A stretch of 64,000 bases of DNA, from NCBI RefSeq assembly GCF_001026695.1, contig NZ_LDNB01000014.1, forward strand, positions 158,184-222,183, given 5' to 3'. The translations under genes were made by a program, and so were the position numbers. Below the pieces are notes generated by a model. That model ran no database searches. It was not told the origin of the DNA and worked only from the letters and a program-made list of their open reading frames with translations. Numbering within the stretch: the stretch's first letter is position 1; each line of letters starts with the position of its first letter. Origin of the DNA: Neobacillus vireti. GTDB lineage: Bacteria; Bacillota; Bacilli; Bacillales; Cytobacillaceae. Positions 7,662-17,700 of the stretch are shown here, piece after piece.

Positions 7662-8381
7662 ATGGATGAAGTGGAAAATTTAATCATTACGATTTCACGG
7701 ACTTGTGTTTCGTTTTTAATTCTAATGATCGTGTCGTTATGGATTGGAAAACAAGTAAACTCTGGTAATAACCATTACAATTTTGCCTTATCGATCACAA
7801 TTGGTGCGTTCATTGCCAATATGGGGTTTGATACATATTTAAAATTTATTCCGATGCTTGCCGCGTTCCTTGCCCTTATTGCCATGTATTTTCTCAGTTC
7901 TCTCATTTCTACGCACAGCCGACGTTTTCGTTTGTTGCTTTCCGGGGAACCGACAGTTGTAATGGAAAATGGGAAAATTTTGGACGGAAATATGAAAAAA
8001 GTAAGGTATACATTAGACGATTTAAATCAGCAGCTGCGGGAGCAGGGGATATTTGATGTATTTCAAGTGGAATATGCACTTTTAGAGGTTAGTGGCAAGT
8101 TATCTGTTATGAAAAAGAAAAAGTTTCAATCTTTAACGAAAGGAGATTTTCATCCAACCCAACAGAATTCAAAAATTCAGCTTCCAATCGAACTAATCAT
8201 GGATGGGACGGCCGTTGAAAAGAATTTTAGCTCGCACTATTCCAGCACATGGCTTAACCAGGAATTAAAGTTAAGAAATTTGCAAATGCAAGAAATACAA
8301 TACGCCGTCATCTCATCAAGTGGTTCACTATTTATCGATTTATTTGAAGACCATATAAAAGCTCCATTAGATCGCGAATAG
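7662..8381 (+). CDS. DUF421 membrane protein (YetF/YrbG-like)
   Basis: A 239-residue protein. Residues about 10-85 hold three transmembrane helices, followed by a cytoplasmic part with the DUF421 pattern L-L-S-G-E-P-T-V-V-M-E-N-G-K-I near residue 90, L-R-E-Q-G-I-F-D near 125 and V-E-Y-A-L-L-E-V-S-G-K-L-S near 137. A second, poorer DUF421-like half follows to the end. B. subtilis has several such proteins (YetF, YkjA, YrbG), of unclear or spore-related function. A GTG start at 7671 is an alternative with better spacing from AAGGATGG. The gene stands alone. Confidence 0.8.
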   Translation: MDEVENLIITISRTCVSFLILMIVSLWIGKQVNSGNNHYNFALSITIGAFIANMGFDTYLKFIPMLAAFLALIAMYFLSSLISTHSRRFRLLLSGEPTVVMENGKILDGNMKKVRYTLDDLNQQLREQGIFDVFQVEYALLEVSGKLSVMKKKKFQSLTKGDFHPTQQNSKIQLPIELIMDGTAVEKNFSSHYSSTWLNQELKLRNLQMQEIQYAVISSSGSLFIDLFEDHIKAPLDRE

Positions 8382-8416
8382 GGGACAGGCACCGTGTCCC
8401 ATTAGGTGCTGTCCCC
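8381..8416. repeat. Dispersed palindromes, GGGACA/GGTGC composite
   Basis: GGGGACAGGCACCGTGTCCC is followed by AGGTGCTGTCCCC. The element overlaps the last base of the DUF421 stop codon and combines both sequence types of the dispersed palindrome family. It may act as a terminator for both converging genes. Confidence 0.6.
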
Positions 8417-8422
8417 CCGTCC

Positions 8423-8608
8423 TTAGTTGTTTACTAGATATCGGTCATACATTTCTAAATCTTCTAGAAGTCCGTGTTTATAAACTAATAACGCCTTTTT
8501 AACGATGGTGCTATGATTCCCACATTTTAGCTCCTGCTCACATTCAGCTAATTCCCTGGTTTTTACTATGCTTAGCTCATTAAAAATGCTTCCCAATTCT
8601 CTCCCCAT
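8423..8608 (-). CDS. Small helical protein of unknown function
   Basis: A 61-residue predicted soluble, mostly helical protein with two Cys residues. The ATG at 8608 has GGGGGAG six bases upstream; a TTG 15 bases further up would overlap this ribosome site. I looked for Spo0E-type and Sda-type motifs because of its size and saw neither. It lies alone between two dispersed palindromes. Its reality rests on the ribosome site and protein-like composition. Confidence 0.5.
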   Translation of the reverse strand: MGRELGSIFNELSIVKTRELAECEQELKCGNHSTIVKKALLVYKHGLLEDLEMYDRYLVNN

Positions 8609-8736
8609 TTTTTGCTCCCCCAACTCTCCAGACTATAAAACTATTTCATAGCTTCAGCATCGCCAACTTTTTCATAGATTATACGTAGAGAGGGATGAGG
8701 ATCCTGTTTTTCGCCCACCCTTTATACAAAAAAAAA

Positions 8737-8757
8737 GGACAAGGTGCCCCTCGTCCC
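8737..8757. repeat. Dispersed palindrome GGAC..GTCC
   Basis: GGACAAGGTGCCCCTCGTCCC with a run of nine A on its left lies just past the stop of the TM2 gene. Read on the minus strand it is a hairpin followed by a T-run, so it could terminate that gene. Confidence 0.6.
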
Positions 8758-8758
8758 A

Positions 8759-8962
8759 CTAAGAGTTGTATTGTCTGTTCCATTCTTCATCCGTTTTCGT
8801 TAGGTAGAGTATTCCTTCAATTAATCCAATAAGGCCGGGGATACCAGTCCAGCTAAATAAAATATATACGATGCCCATTCCAATTTTACCAAGGTAAAAT
8901 TTATGTATCCCCAAACTGCCTAATAATATACCTAATACTCCAGCAGTCACTTTAGATTTCAT
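8759..8962 (-). CDS. TM2 domain membrane protein
   Basis: A 67-residue protein made of one TM2 domain: a first helix with G-I-L-L-G-S-L-G-I-H-K-F-Y-L-G-K, a short turn, and a second helix with W-T-G-I-P-G-L-I-G-L-I-E-G. This is the diagnostic TM2 pattern. The ATG at 8962 lies 8 bases after AAGGAGG; a GTG nine bases upstream would sit on that site. The role of TM2 proteins in bacteria is unknown. Confidence 0.85.
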   Translation of the reverse strand: MKSKVTAGVLGILLGSLGIHKFYLGKIGMGIVYILFSWTGIPGLIGLIEGILYLTKTDEEWNRQYNS

Positions 8963-9082
8963 GTGAGTCACCTCCTTATTACAATAATATACAATTGTAA
9001 TCCTTCTCGTCTATATCTTTATTATGGGAAATTTCAGTTTATTAAAAAATGAAACAAAAAAATTAGGCGACTATAAAAAAAT

Positions 9083-9109
9083 GGGACAAGGAGCCTGTCT
9101 CCATGTCCC
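9083..9109. repeat. Dispersed palindrome GGGACA..GTCCC
   Basis: GGGACAAGGAGCCTGTC, followed by ATGTCCC, abuts the stop codon of the minus-strand GGDEF gene, and a run of A lies on its left, so it can serve as that gene's terminator. Confidence 0.55.
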
Positions 9110-9978
9110 TAATAACTGCCACCACCAACGGCATTCTTTCCTGATGATTTGACTTTATACATCGCTGTATCAGCACTTTTTAATAAGGATGAAGGAGTAT
9201 CCCCTTGGTTCTTAAAGGCGATGCCGATGCTGGCGGAAATCAGCAGATCATTGACATTTAGCTGCAATCCACTTGAAATGTTCGCTGCAATTTCAGAAGC
9301 CTCTTCTTTGTCGGTCCCCAATAACATGACAATAAATTCATCACCGCCAAGGCGGCTAACAAAGGTAAAGCCATTTCGGAATCGTTTTAATTGGTGGGCT
9401 ACCTCTTTTAATAGGTGATCTCCCTGCTCGTGTCCATACCTATCATTCACCTGTTTAAATCCGTCCAAATCAATGAACATGAGGGAAACGGATTGCTCTC
9501 CTTGTAATGAGGCCGATAACTTTTCCATAAAATAATGTCGGTTAGGAAGGCCTGTTAGCGAATCATACAAGGCGAGCTTTTTTAATTTCCGATTCAAACT
9601 TTGTAACTGTAATTGTTTTTCTGTTAATTTCTCCGATAATAAACCTACACTAATGGAGCATAAAAAAGTAACAATGGCCACACCGAGATGGAGCGATAAT
9701 TCTTGGTTAACTAATTCGGCCACTTGTAGGTACTTTTCATATAGTAACCAAAACAGGTGGTAGATATTAACGATCAACGCCGCAAAGAGCCCGCCTGCAA
9801 ATCCTAAATAATAGGAAAAAATAAAGCATGGAAACAATAATAAAAACCAAACCATATCATCAATATAAAATATATCTAACTTAGTTAAAAAACCTGGGCT
9901 GATTGTAAATCCAACGCACAATGCGATAACACCCTTCGGTATTTTCCGCAACGATTTCATATTTATACATAACATCAT
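9109..9978 (-). CDS. GGDEF-domain diguanylate cyclase, membrane-bound
   Basis: A 289-residue protein. Four or five N-terminal transmembrane helices (about residues 15-115) precede a linker helix and a GGDEF domain (about 130-285) with an intact G-G-D-E-F active site in S-R-L-G-G-D-E-F-I-V-M-L near residue 212. It should make cyclic di-GMP from two GTP at the membrane. The RxxD inhibitory site normally found just before GGDEF is absent. It has a close paralogue at 30005-30874 with long identical stretches in both the membrane and catalytic parts. It stands alone and has GGGGGGAAG before its ATG. Confidence 0.88.
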   Translation of the reverse strand: MMLCINMKSLRKIPKGVIALCVGFTISPGFLTKLDIFYIDDMVWFLLLFPCFIFSYYLGFAGGLFAALIVNIYHLFWLLYEKYLQVAELVNQELSLHLGVAIVTFLCSISVGLLSEKLTEKQLQLQSLNRKLKKLALYDSLTGLPNRHYFMEKLSASLQGEQSVSLMFIDLDGFKQVNDRYGHEQGDHLLKEVAHQLKRFRNGFTFVSRLGGDEFIVMLLGTDKEEASEIAANISSGLQLNVNDLLISASIGIAFKNQGDTPSSLLKSADTAMYKVKSSGKNAVGGGSY

Positions 9979-10509
9979 TGATTCTTCCCCCCTCGTTCTA
10001 ACCCATTTAAGCTAATCAATCAAATCGGTGCTAATGGCGCTTAATACAATCCATGTTTTCAATGATAATCCCCGATTGTGCATTTCTGGGAAATTTTACA
10101 GTTTTAACAGCCGCCCTTGAATCGTTTTAATAAATGGAAATAGACCAATAATAATTTTAGCATATTTTGTCGAATTGAGTTGGTGGAAACAGTAATATAT
10201 AAGGGACGGAGGGACTAGCACCTTGGATTGATTTTTCGGGTGCGGCAATTACCGGTGTGGTATGAGTAGGTATTGATGGTCTACCAGATGCTTCGGTAAG
10301 GTTCGTGTGATGGCGGTCTGGTATAAGAATGATTGTGAGGTACTTGAATAATAGATTGTGAATTAATCTTCCGCTAGATAAATAGAAGAAATACAGATCA
10401 ATTTTCGATTTAGCGAAAGCTAGTGGAAAGATGAATGATAATTGGAAATTAATAATGGTAGGCATACTAATAAAGAGGGTTATTAAACAAATTTACAAAA
10501 AAATTGGAT
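9979..10509. other. Gene-poor stretch, probably decayed DNA
   Basis: No intact gene is seen. A minus-strand open frame (10157-10465) has low-complexity composition and no ribosome site. Short coding-like pieces on the plus strand are broken by several stops. GGGACGGAGGGAC near 10203 resembles half of the dispersed palindrome. Confidence 0.4.
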
Positions 10510-10538
10510 GGCGACTGAATTCCAGTCGCCAAAAAAAA
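10510..10538 (-). terminator. Terminator of the DUF4190 gene
   Basis: GGCGACTG pairs perfectly with CAGTCGCC around a five-base loop; on the minus strand a T-run follows. A run of T on the other side lets it work in both directions. Confidence 0.85.
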
Positions 10539-10564
10539 TAATATGTAGACCAAAATACTTAAAA

Positions 10565-10843
10565 TTAACCCAATGAACCTAATGAAGCTATGCCTACCCA
10601 GAATAAGATTTTCATTCCAATTGAAACGACGCCTAAAATAATTGCAGTTATAGACATACCTCTCTTTATTGTCTTTCTCATTCCAACAGCACCAAAAATG
10701 ATTGCTAAAACTCCTAGGATATAAGGTAAAAATGGAACCCAATTTAAGACAACAGCAATAATCCCCAAAACTAATCCAGCAACGGCTAATCCATTACCTT
10801 CTGCCTTTTGAACGTAAATTGTTTGAGTCTGTTCATTACTCAT
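10565..10843 (-). CDS. DUF4190 small membrane protein
   Basis: A 92-residue protein with a short polar N-terminus, then A-G-L-V-L-G-I-I-A-V-V-L and further hydrophobic helices (three in all), the classic DUF4190 layout. The ATG at 10843 follows AGAAGGGAG by 8 bases, better than the GTG nine bases upstream. Function is unknown. Confidence 0.75.
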   Translation of the reverse strand: MSNEQTQTIYVQKAEGNGLAVAGLVLGIIAVVLNWVPFLPYILGVLAIIFGAVGMRKTIKRGMSITAIILGVVSIGMKILFWVGIASLGSLG

Positions 10844-10897
10844 TTGATTCACTCCCTTCTGATATTATTAGGACCTAATTCCTATCCTTTATTAAAT

Positions 10898-11092
10898 TTA
10901 GAATTTTTTTGAAAATTTGTCAACACGTTTCGGTAAATTCAGACAAAATTTAGACAAAATTTTGGCTAGAAGTGGGAATGCAGGCTTAAATAAGTTAAAT
11001 TGGCTAACCAGATAATGATCCACTTCATTTAACAGTAGTTGTGTCTTAAATTCAGTTTGAACTCTTTGCTTTTCTTCTGGTGAAAAAATAAT
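10898..11092 (-). pseudogene. Possible gene remnant, no start codon
   Basis: Sixty-four sense codons on the minus strand encode a plausible protein sequence (F-S-P-E-E-K-Q-R-V then L-F-K-P-A-F-P-L-L-A-K), but the frame is closed upstream by TGA and contains no start codon. It lies directly upstream of the DUF4190 gene. It may be a relic or chance. Confidence 0.25.
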
Positions 11093-11431
11093 TCAATAAT
11101 AAATTTTATCGATCACTTAGATTATGAAACTTACGACCTATTTCCAGCCCCTAACGATCCATAATACGCAATATACTCCATTCACTAGAGATAATATGGA
11201 AATTATCGTGATTTCTGACCATTGAGAGGTCCGTAGGGATAGTTACCTAGTCCCCATGTCCAGAATTGTCGAAACACAGGGTTTTATGGTGAAGGGATTT
11301 GGTAGACAGATATTTCTGAATATAATACGCTTAAGTTACGTCTTATTAAAGTGATTTTAAGAAGTCCTCTAGGTATTACATATTATTATTTAGGAAAATG
11401 AGAGGGAGTGGATATTTTCAACAAGAAAAAT
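11093..11431. other. Intergenic DNA before the mannosidase operon
   Basis: I see no gene. AT-rich sequence with stops in all frames; the operon promoter should lie in the right-hand part but I cannot place it with confidence. Confidence 0.35.
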
Positions 11432-11445
11432 TGTAAACGCTTCAA
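11432..11445 (+). promoter_or_regulatory. cre-like CcpA site before the second sugar ABC operon
   Basis: TGTAAACGCTTCAA fits 12 of 14 positions of the catabolite-response consensus TGWAANCGNTNWCA. It lies 32 bases before the binding-protein ATG, where it would give glucose repression. Confidence 0.5.
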
Positions 11446-11476
11446 ATATTAAAATAAAAAATAGGGGGAAATAGAA

Positions 11477-12760
11477 ATGAAGAAAAGATGGTTATCGCTA
11501 GTTTCATTGTTACTAGTATTCTCATTTATCATTTCAGGTTGTTCCAGCTCAACTTCCACAAAGGATAAAGACGACAAAAAAGCGGCGAAATTAGAGATTT
11601 TTAGCTGGTGGACAGGGGCCGGTGAAGAGGATGGCCTGAAGGCATTAATTAAGCTTTTTAAAGAAAAATATCCGAATGTTCCCGTTGAAAATGCTGCTGT
11701 AGCAGGTGGTGCCGGAACGAACGCAAAAGCAGTTCTTGCCAGCAGGATGCAGGGGAATGATCCGCCAGCGACATTCCAAGTTCACGGTGGTGCTGAGTTA
11801 AACGCAGGATGGGTAGCTGCCGGGAAAATGGAGCCGCTCAATGATTTATATGAAAAAGAAGGCTGGAAAGATAAATTCCCGCAATCGTTAATTGATATGG
11901 TAAGCAAGGATGGCAATATTTACTCTGTTCCTGTGAATATTCACCGCGGGAATGTCATTTGGTATAACAAGAAAATCTTTGCTGACAACGGCTTAACTCC
12001 GCCGAAAACATTCGATGAGTTCTTTGCCGTAGCCGATAAGCTGAAAACGAAAGGAATTACGCCATTATCATTGGGCGATAAAGAGCCATGGACTGCGACG
12101 ATGCTATTTGAAGATATCCTCGTGGGAACGATTGGCACGGAAAAATACATTAAACTTTGGTCTGGTGACCTCCCGCTAAATGATCCAGGTGTAGTCGAAG
12201 CAACGAAAACCTTTAAGAAAATGCTCGATTATGTGAATGCGGACCACAGCTCCCGTAACTGGCAGGATGCCTCGCAAATGGTCGGCAAGGGTGAAGCAGC
12301 GATGAATGTCATGGGCGACTGGGCCAAGGGCTATTTTGTTAATGATTTAAAATTAAAGACGAATGAAGATTTTGGTTTTATTACCACGCCAGGAACTGAA
12401 GGTGACTTTTTAGTTATTACCGATACATTTGGATTGCCAAAAGGAGTTAAAAATCCAGATGATGTAAAGAAATTCTTGTCTGTCCTAGGGTCTGTTGAAG
12501 GGCAAGATGCCTTCAACCCATTGAAAGGATCGATTCCTGCCCGGATTGATGCCGATCCTGCTAAATATGACGAATACGGAAAGCAAACCATCGCGGACTT
12601 TAAAGATGCCAAGTTAGCACCAAGTTTGGCTCACGGTTCTGCAGCGCCGGAAGGCTTCCTAACGAAGGTCAACCAAGCAATTAACATCTTTGTCACGCAA
12701 AAAGATGTTGATCAATTTATTGACTCTTTAGTAGCGGCTTCTTCTGATTTGAAAAAATAA
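11477..12760 (+). CDS. CUT1 ABC transporter sugar-binding lipoprotein
   Basis: A 427-residue MalE-type binding protein. The signal peptide ends in the lipobox F-I-I-S-G-C with the acylated Cys near residue 22. Mature features include L-E-I-F-S-W-W-T-G-A-G-E-E-D-G, close to glucose/mannose-binding proteins of the GtsA type, and W-Y-N-K-K-I-F near residue 160. AGGGGG precedes the ATG. It is first in an operon with two permeases and a secreted alpha-mannosidase, so mannose or mannosides are the likely substrate (inference). Confidence 0.88.
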   Translation: MKKRWLSLVSLLLVFSFIISGCSSSTSTKDKDDKKAAKLEIFSWWTGAGEEDGLKALIKLFKEKYPNVPVENAAVAGGAGTNAKAVLASRMQGNDPPATFQVHGGAELNAGWVAAGKMEPLNDLYEKEGWKDKFPQSLIDMVSKDGNIYSVPVNIHRGNVIWYNKKIFADNGLTPPKTFDEFFAVADKLKTKGITPLSLGDKEPWTATMLFEDILVGTIGTEKYIKLWSGDLPLNDPGVVEATKTFKKMLDYVNADHSSRNWQDASQMVGKGEAAMNVMGDWAKGYFVNDLKLKTNEDFGFITTPGTEGDFLVITDTFGLPKGVKNPDDVKKFLSVLGSVEGQDAFNPLKGSIPARIDADPAKYDEYGKQTIADFKDAKLAPSLAHGSAAPEGFLTKVNQAINIFVTQKDVDQFIDSLVAASSDLKK

Positions 12761-12769
12761 GGAATTTAA

Positions 12770-12807
12770 GAAAAAGGAGGAAGGAGGGTCGTTCTTCCTT
12801 CTTTTTC
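12770..12807 (+). terminator. Intercistronic hairpin between binding protein and permease
   Basis: GAAAAAGGAGGAAG pairs with CTTCCTTCTTTTTC with one mismatch around a 10-base loop. It lies in the 73-base gap and resembles the hairpins in the other ABC operons of this window. Confidence 0.7.
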
Positions 12808-12833
12808 ATACATAAATCAAGTTAGGGGTTTTC

Positions 12834-13808
12834 ATGATGGAGCTAAACCGAACAGAGAAAGGATCAGCTGTCTTGCCTGAAACAAAAGCCAAACGGAATC
12901 GGAAGCTAACAACGGACCATTTATTAGCCCTTTGTTTCATCCTACCCTCGATTGTGCTGATTGCTGTATTTGTTTACGGGTTTATTGGCTGGACAGGTTA
13001 TGTCAGCATGAGTAACTGGAATACGTTAGTGCCCGACTTTTCCTTCGCCGGTTTAAAAAACTATGCGTATTTATTTCAAGACTACCGTTTCCAAGCAGAT
13101 TTACGGAACACCTTAGTATTTACGGTCCTGTTTATCGCCGTAGTGGTCTTGGCGGGACAAGCGTTAGCTATATTTCTAGATCAAAAGATTCGCGGGGAAT
13201 CACTTTTTCGAAACATTTTCTTTTTCCCGATGGCCTTATCATTTGTAGTAACGGGGGTTGTTTGGCAATGGCTGTTGAACCCGACAACCGGCGTTAATTT
13301 ATTTTTGAAAAAGTTCGGGCTGGACTCCATGTGGTATACGAATACCGATATCCTTGCCGGTTTTAAATGGGGAAAAATCGAGTTCGGTATTCCTGTGGCG
13401 ATTATTGCCGTCGTCATTGCCGCTGTTTGGCAAATGACAGGCTTTTCGTTAGCGATGTATTTAGCGGGGCTGCGGGCGATTCCGGAAGAGTTGAAGGAAG
13501 CAGCCAGAATCGATGGCGCTTCGGAGTTTAAAGTCTATCGAAAAGTAATTATTCCATTACTAAGGCCAATCACAGTCAGTGTCATTATTATCATGGCCCA
13601 CATTTCGCTTAAAATATTTGACTTAATTTATGCGATGACAGGGCCAGGAGCGAATTTTGTGACCGATGTTCCGGGTGTTTATATGTTTGAAACAACATTC
13701 CGCGGTAATTACTATGCAAACGGTGCCGCGATTGCAATCATCATGCTGCTGTTTGTCGCCATTTTCATTGTTCCATATCTCATTTCAAGTAGAAAGGGGG
13801 AGTCATAA
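12834..13808 (+). CDS. CUT1 ABC transporter permease (MalF type)
   Basis: A 324-residue protein with about six transmembrane helices and an EAA loop E-A-A-R-I-D-G-A-S near residue 225. Two adjacent ATG codons (12834 and 12837) are possible starts. It overlaps the next permease gene by one base. The pair forms the membrane channel for the binding protein encoded upstream. Confidence 0.88.
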   Translation: MMELNRTEKGSAVLPETKAKRNRKLTTDHLLALCFILPSIVLIAVFVYGFIGWTGYVSMSNWNTLVPDFSFAGLKNYAYLFQDYRFQADLRNTLVFTVLFIAVVVLAGQALAIFLDQKIRGESLFRNIFFFPMALSFVVTGVVWQWLLNPTTGVNLFLKKFGLDSMWYTNTDILAGFKWGKIEFGIPVAIIAVVIAAVWQMTGFSLAMYLAGLRAIPEELKEAARIDGASEFKVYRKVIIPLLRPITVSVIIIMAHISLKIFDLIYAMTGPGANFVTDVPGVYMFETTFRGNYYANGAAIAIIMLLFVAIFIVPYLISSRKGES

Positions 13809-14629
13809 TGGCACTCAAAAGCATAAGCAAACCGTTGTTATATCTCATTTTAATCGCACTGAGCTTATTTTTCCTCATGCCTGTTTATGTCATGGTGGTT
13901 ACGAGCTTAAAACCATTGGACCAGGTTACCTTGAGTGATATGTGGAAGCTGCCGTCAGTCCTGGATTTTAGCAGTTATGCAACGGCCTTTACGAAATTGA
14001 CTCCCAATCTATTAAATTCCTTTTACCTTGTCATCCCTGCGACATTGCTATCAGCGTTATTAGGTTCATTAAATGGCTACGTGTTGTCAAAATGGAAGTT
14101 TAAAGGCTCGAATACGATTTTTACACTGATCTTATTCGGAATGTTTATTCCATATCAAAGTATCTTAATTCCGATGATCCAATTCCTGCGTGAAATCGGG
14201 TTGTATAATACGATCCCTGGTCTCGTTTTTGTCCATGTGGTTTACGGGATTCCGATTACCACCTTAATGTTTCGAAACTTTTATGCCAATATTCCCGATG
14301 AAATGCTAGAATCGGCCAAGATTGACGGTGCAGGTTTTTTACGGGTGTTTCGCTATATCATGCTGCCGCTGTCGATTACGGGATTTGTCGTCGTCGCAAT
14401 TTGGCAATTCACTAATATTTGGAATGAGTTTTTATTTGCAGTAACCATCACGACTTCTGATCAGCAGCCAATTATGGTCGCTTTACAGAACCTTTCTGGG
14501 AGCCAAATCGTCCAATGGAATGTGCAAATGGCCGGTGCCCTTCTTGCTGCCCTGCCAACCTTAATCGTGTATATCTTTTTAGGAAAATACTTTGTCAAAG
14601 GGCTATTAGCGGGATCGGTTAAAGGGTAG
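13808..14629 (+). CDS. CUT1 ABC transporter permease (MalG type)
   Basis: A 273-residue protein with about six transmembrane helices; the EAA loop reads E-S-A-K-I-D-G-A-G near residue 168, and it ends G-S-V-K-G. AAGGGGG lies before the ATG, which overlaps the upstream stop. The mannosidase gene follows after 94 bases. Confidence 0.88.
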   Translation: MALKSISKPLLYLILIALSLFFLMPVYVMVVTSLKPLDQVTLSDMWKLPSVLDFSSYATAFTKLTPNLLNSFYLVIPATLLSALLGSLNGYVLSKWKFKGSNTIFTLILFGMFIPYQSILIPMIQFLREIGLYNTIPGLVFVHVVYGIPITTLMFRNFYANIPDEMLESAKIDGAGFLRVFRYIMLPLSITGFVVVAIWQFTNIWNEFLFAVTITTSDQQPIMVALQNLSGSQIVQWNVQMAGALLAALPTLIVYIFLGKYFVKGLLAGSVKG

Positions 14630-14677
14630 TTCTATTACTTTTAAAAAGAGGGGGGTGATTGTGTTCTGAATTTATGG

Positions 14678-14706
14678 AATCTTTTTCAACTGACTTTAAA
14701 AAGATT
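14678..14706 (+). promoter_or_regulatory. Inverted repeat in the leader of the mannosidase gene
   Basis: AATCTTTTT and AAAAAGATT form perfect 9-bp arms 11 bases apart, ending 5 bases before the AAAGGAGG ribosome site. It could be an operator or an RNA hairpin affecting translation; AT-richness makes chance possible. Confidence 0.35.
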
Positions 14707-14723
14707 TTAAAGGAGGATAAAGT

Positions 14724-17700
14724 ATGAAAAAAGTAGCATTAAAAAGGATTATTTCTAGTATTGTTTCCCTTGCAGTCCTTGCAGCTGTCCCGGTAATCCA
14801 AAAACCGTCAGTACTGGCGGCATCGTCCGCATCTACAACATCAGCAAATACTGAATTCTTTAGCTCGTTTGAGAAAAACGATCCACAACTTAATTGGACC
14901 AATACTGTGGAAACGGATGCAAATGGAAAGAAAATGAGCTCAGGAATTGATGGGAATGTTAAGCGGGATTTAATCCTTGGCGATATTACCGATAAGGTTG
15001 TTCAAGTAACAGCGAGTGCAAACAATCCTCCAAATGAAATCGATTCTAAGTTGATCGACGGGGACCCGACAACAAAATGGTTAGCATTTGAACCAACTGC
15101 AAACATCGTCCTTAAGCTGTCAGAACCAGTGGCCGTTGTCAAATATGCCTTAACATCTGCTAATGATGCTAAAGGAAGGGATCCAAAAAACTGGACATTA
15201 TACGGTTCCTTAGACGGAACTAATTGGACAGCCGTCGATACACGAGAAGGGGAAGATTTTAAAGATCGCTTCCAACGAAATATGTATGATTTAAAAAATA
15301 CTACAAAGTACTTGTATTACAAATTTGACATTACGAAAAATGCCGGTGACAGTATTACCCAGTTAGCGGAAATTGCTTTATCCGACGGAATTGAAGTTCC
15401 ACCACCGCCGCCAGGAGATATGAAGTCAGCTATCGGCAAAGGCCCATCTAGCTCCTATACAGCTAAAACAAATGTGGGCTGGACTGGATTAGGCGCCCTT
15501 AATTATTCGGGTACACATCTTTTAGACGGAAGAGCGTATTCTTACAACAAGCTTTATGATGCTGACATCCTTGTTACCCCAGAAACAGAGCTTTCTTATT
15601 TTATTGCCCCGGAATTTACAGACAAAAATCATAATGACTATTCAAGCACATATGTCTCTGTGGACCTTGCTTTTTCAGATGGAACCTACCTTCATGATCT
15701 GAAGGCAGTAGACCAGTATGGTGTAGGACTTAATCCGAAAGACCAAGGTGATTCAAAATACTTATATGTAAACCAATGGAACGTGATAAGAGCCAAGATT
15801 GGTTCCGTCGCAGCAGGAAAAACCATAAAGAGGATTCTCGTTGCTTACGATAATCCAAAAGGACCTGGAGCGTTTAGAGGCAGTATTGATGATATCAAAA
15901 TTACCGGAAAACCGGTTCACAAGACATACGGTTCGCCAATTGACTATGTAAATATTCTTCGCGGGACACAATCGAATGGATCATTTTCTCGTGGGAATAA
16001 CTTCCCTGCCGTTGCGGTCCCGCATGGATTTAACTTTTGGACACCAACTACTAATGCAGGATCTAGTTGGATTTATCAATATCATGAAAGCAACAATGCC
16101 AATAATCTTCCGCAAATCCAAGCTTTCTCTGTCAGCCATGAACCAAGCCCATGGATGGGAGACCGGCAAACATTCCAAGTGATGCCATCTGCTTCGACGG
16201 CAGCTACACCAAGTGCAAATCGTACTTCACGTGCATTAGAATTTAACCATGCGAATGAAATTGCTCAGCCTCATTATTACAGTGTGAAATTTGAAAATGG
16301 GATTCGTACGGAAATGACTCCAACAGACCATGCGGCAATGTTTAAGTTTACCTTTACAGGTGCCACATCTAACCTCATTTTTGATAATGTTGACAACAAT
16401 GGCGGCCTGACAATTGATGCAAACACAGGAGAGATTACCGGCTATTCTGATGTGAAAAGCGGCCTATCTACTGGAGCAACGCGCTTGTTCGTCTACGCGG
16501 CATTTGATAAGCCTGTCATAAAAAGTGGCAAATTAACAGGTGAAAACAGAAACAATGTCACTGGATATGTCCGATTTGATACGACTAAAGCTGAAGACAA
16601 AGTGGTCACCATGAAAATCGCGACATCCTTAATTAGTGTGGAGCAAGCAAAGAAAAACCTTGAACAGGAAATCGGCTTGACTGATACGTTTGATGGACTA
16701 AAAGAAAAAGCAAAAACAGAGTGGAATAAAAAGTTGGGGATCATCGAAGTAGAAGGGGCTTCGGAGGATCAGCTCGTGACGCTTTATTCTAATTTATACC
16801 GTCTGTTCTTGTATCCGAATTCCGCCTTTGAAAATGTCGGAACCACAACGGCCCCAGTCTATAAATATGCAAGTCCGTATTCGGCGGCAACTGGACAAAA
16901 TACAGCTACCACAACCGGCGCGAAAATTGTCGACGGAAAAACGTATGTCAATAACGGCTTCTGGGACACGTACAGAACGGCATGGCCGGCCTATTCTTTA
17001 TTAACGCCAAAGATTGCCGGTGAATTGATTGATGGATTTGTCCAGCAATACAGGGATGGCGGCTGGATTGCACGCTGGTCTTCACCAGGATTCGCCAACT
17101 TAATGCCGGGTACGAGTTCGGATGTAGCCTTTGCGGATGCTTATCTGAAAGGGGTTACGAATTTTGATGTTCAGAGCTTTTACCAATCGGCGATTCGAAA
17201 CGCAGAGGCCGTCAGTCCTAATGCCGGCACTGGCCGAAAAGGATTAACAACCTCGATATTTGATGGATTTACCAATACAGGAACCGGTGAAGGGTTAGCA
17301 TGGGCGATGGATGGCTATATTAACGACTTCGGGATTGCTAATTTGGCTAAGGCTCTAAATGAAAAGGGCGACAAGAAGGATCCTTACTATGCTAACTATG
17401 CGGCTGATTATCAGTACTTCCTAAATCGTGCGCAAAACTATGTGCATATGTTCAATCCATCCATCGGATTTTTTAATGGCAGAACAGCAAATGGGGCATG
17501 GAGATCAACTCCGGGTAACTTCAATCCTGCTGCTTGGGGCAACGATTACACAGAAACAAATGCCTGGAATATGGCGTTCCATGTACCGCAAGACGGACAG
17601 GGGCTGGCAAATCTCTACGGTGGAAAAGAGGAATTGGCTGCTAAGCTTGATCAATTCTTTAGTACACCAGAAACAGGCTTGTTTCCTGGCTCATATGGCG

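Noticed and set aside
8423..8608. Spo0E-like phosphatase or Sda inhibitor
   Set aside because: The size fits, but the S-Q-x-L-D motif of Spo0E and the Sda hairpin sequence are absent.
10157..10465. 102-codon minus-strand open frame
   Set aside because: No ribosome site, odd composition, and no family resemblance; it lies in what looks like decayed DNA.
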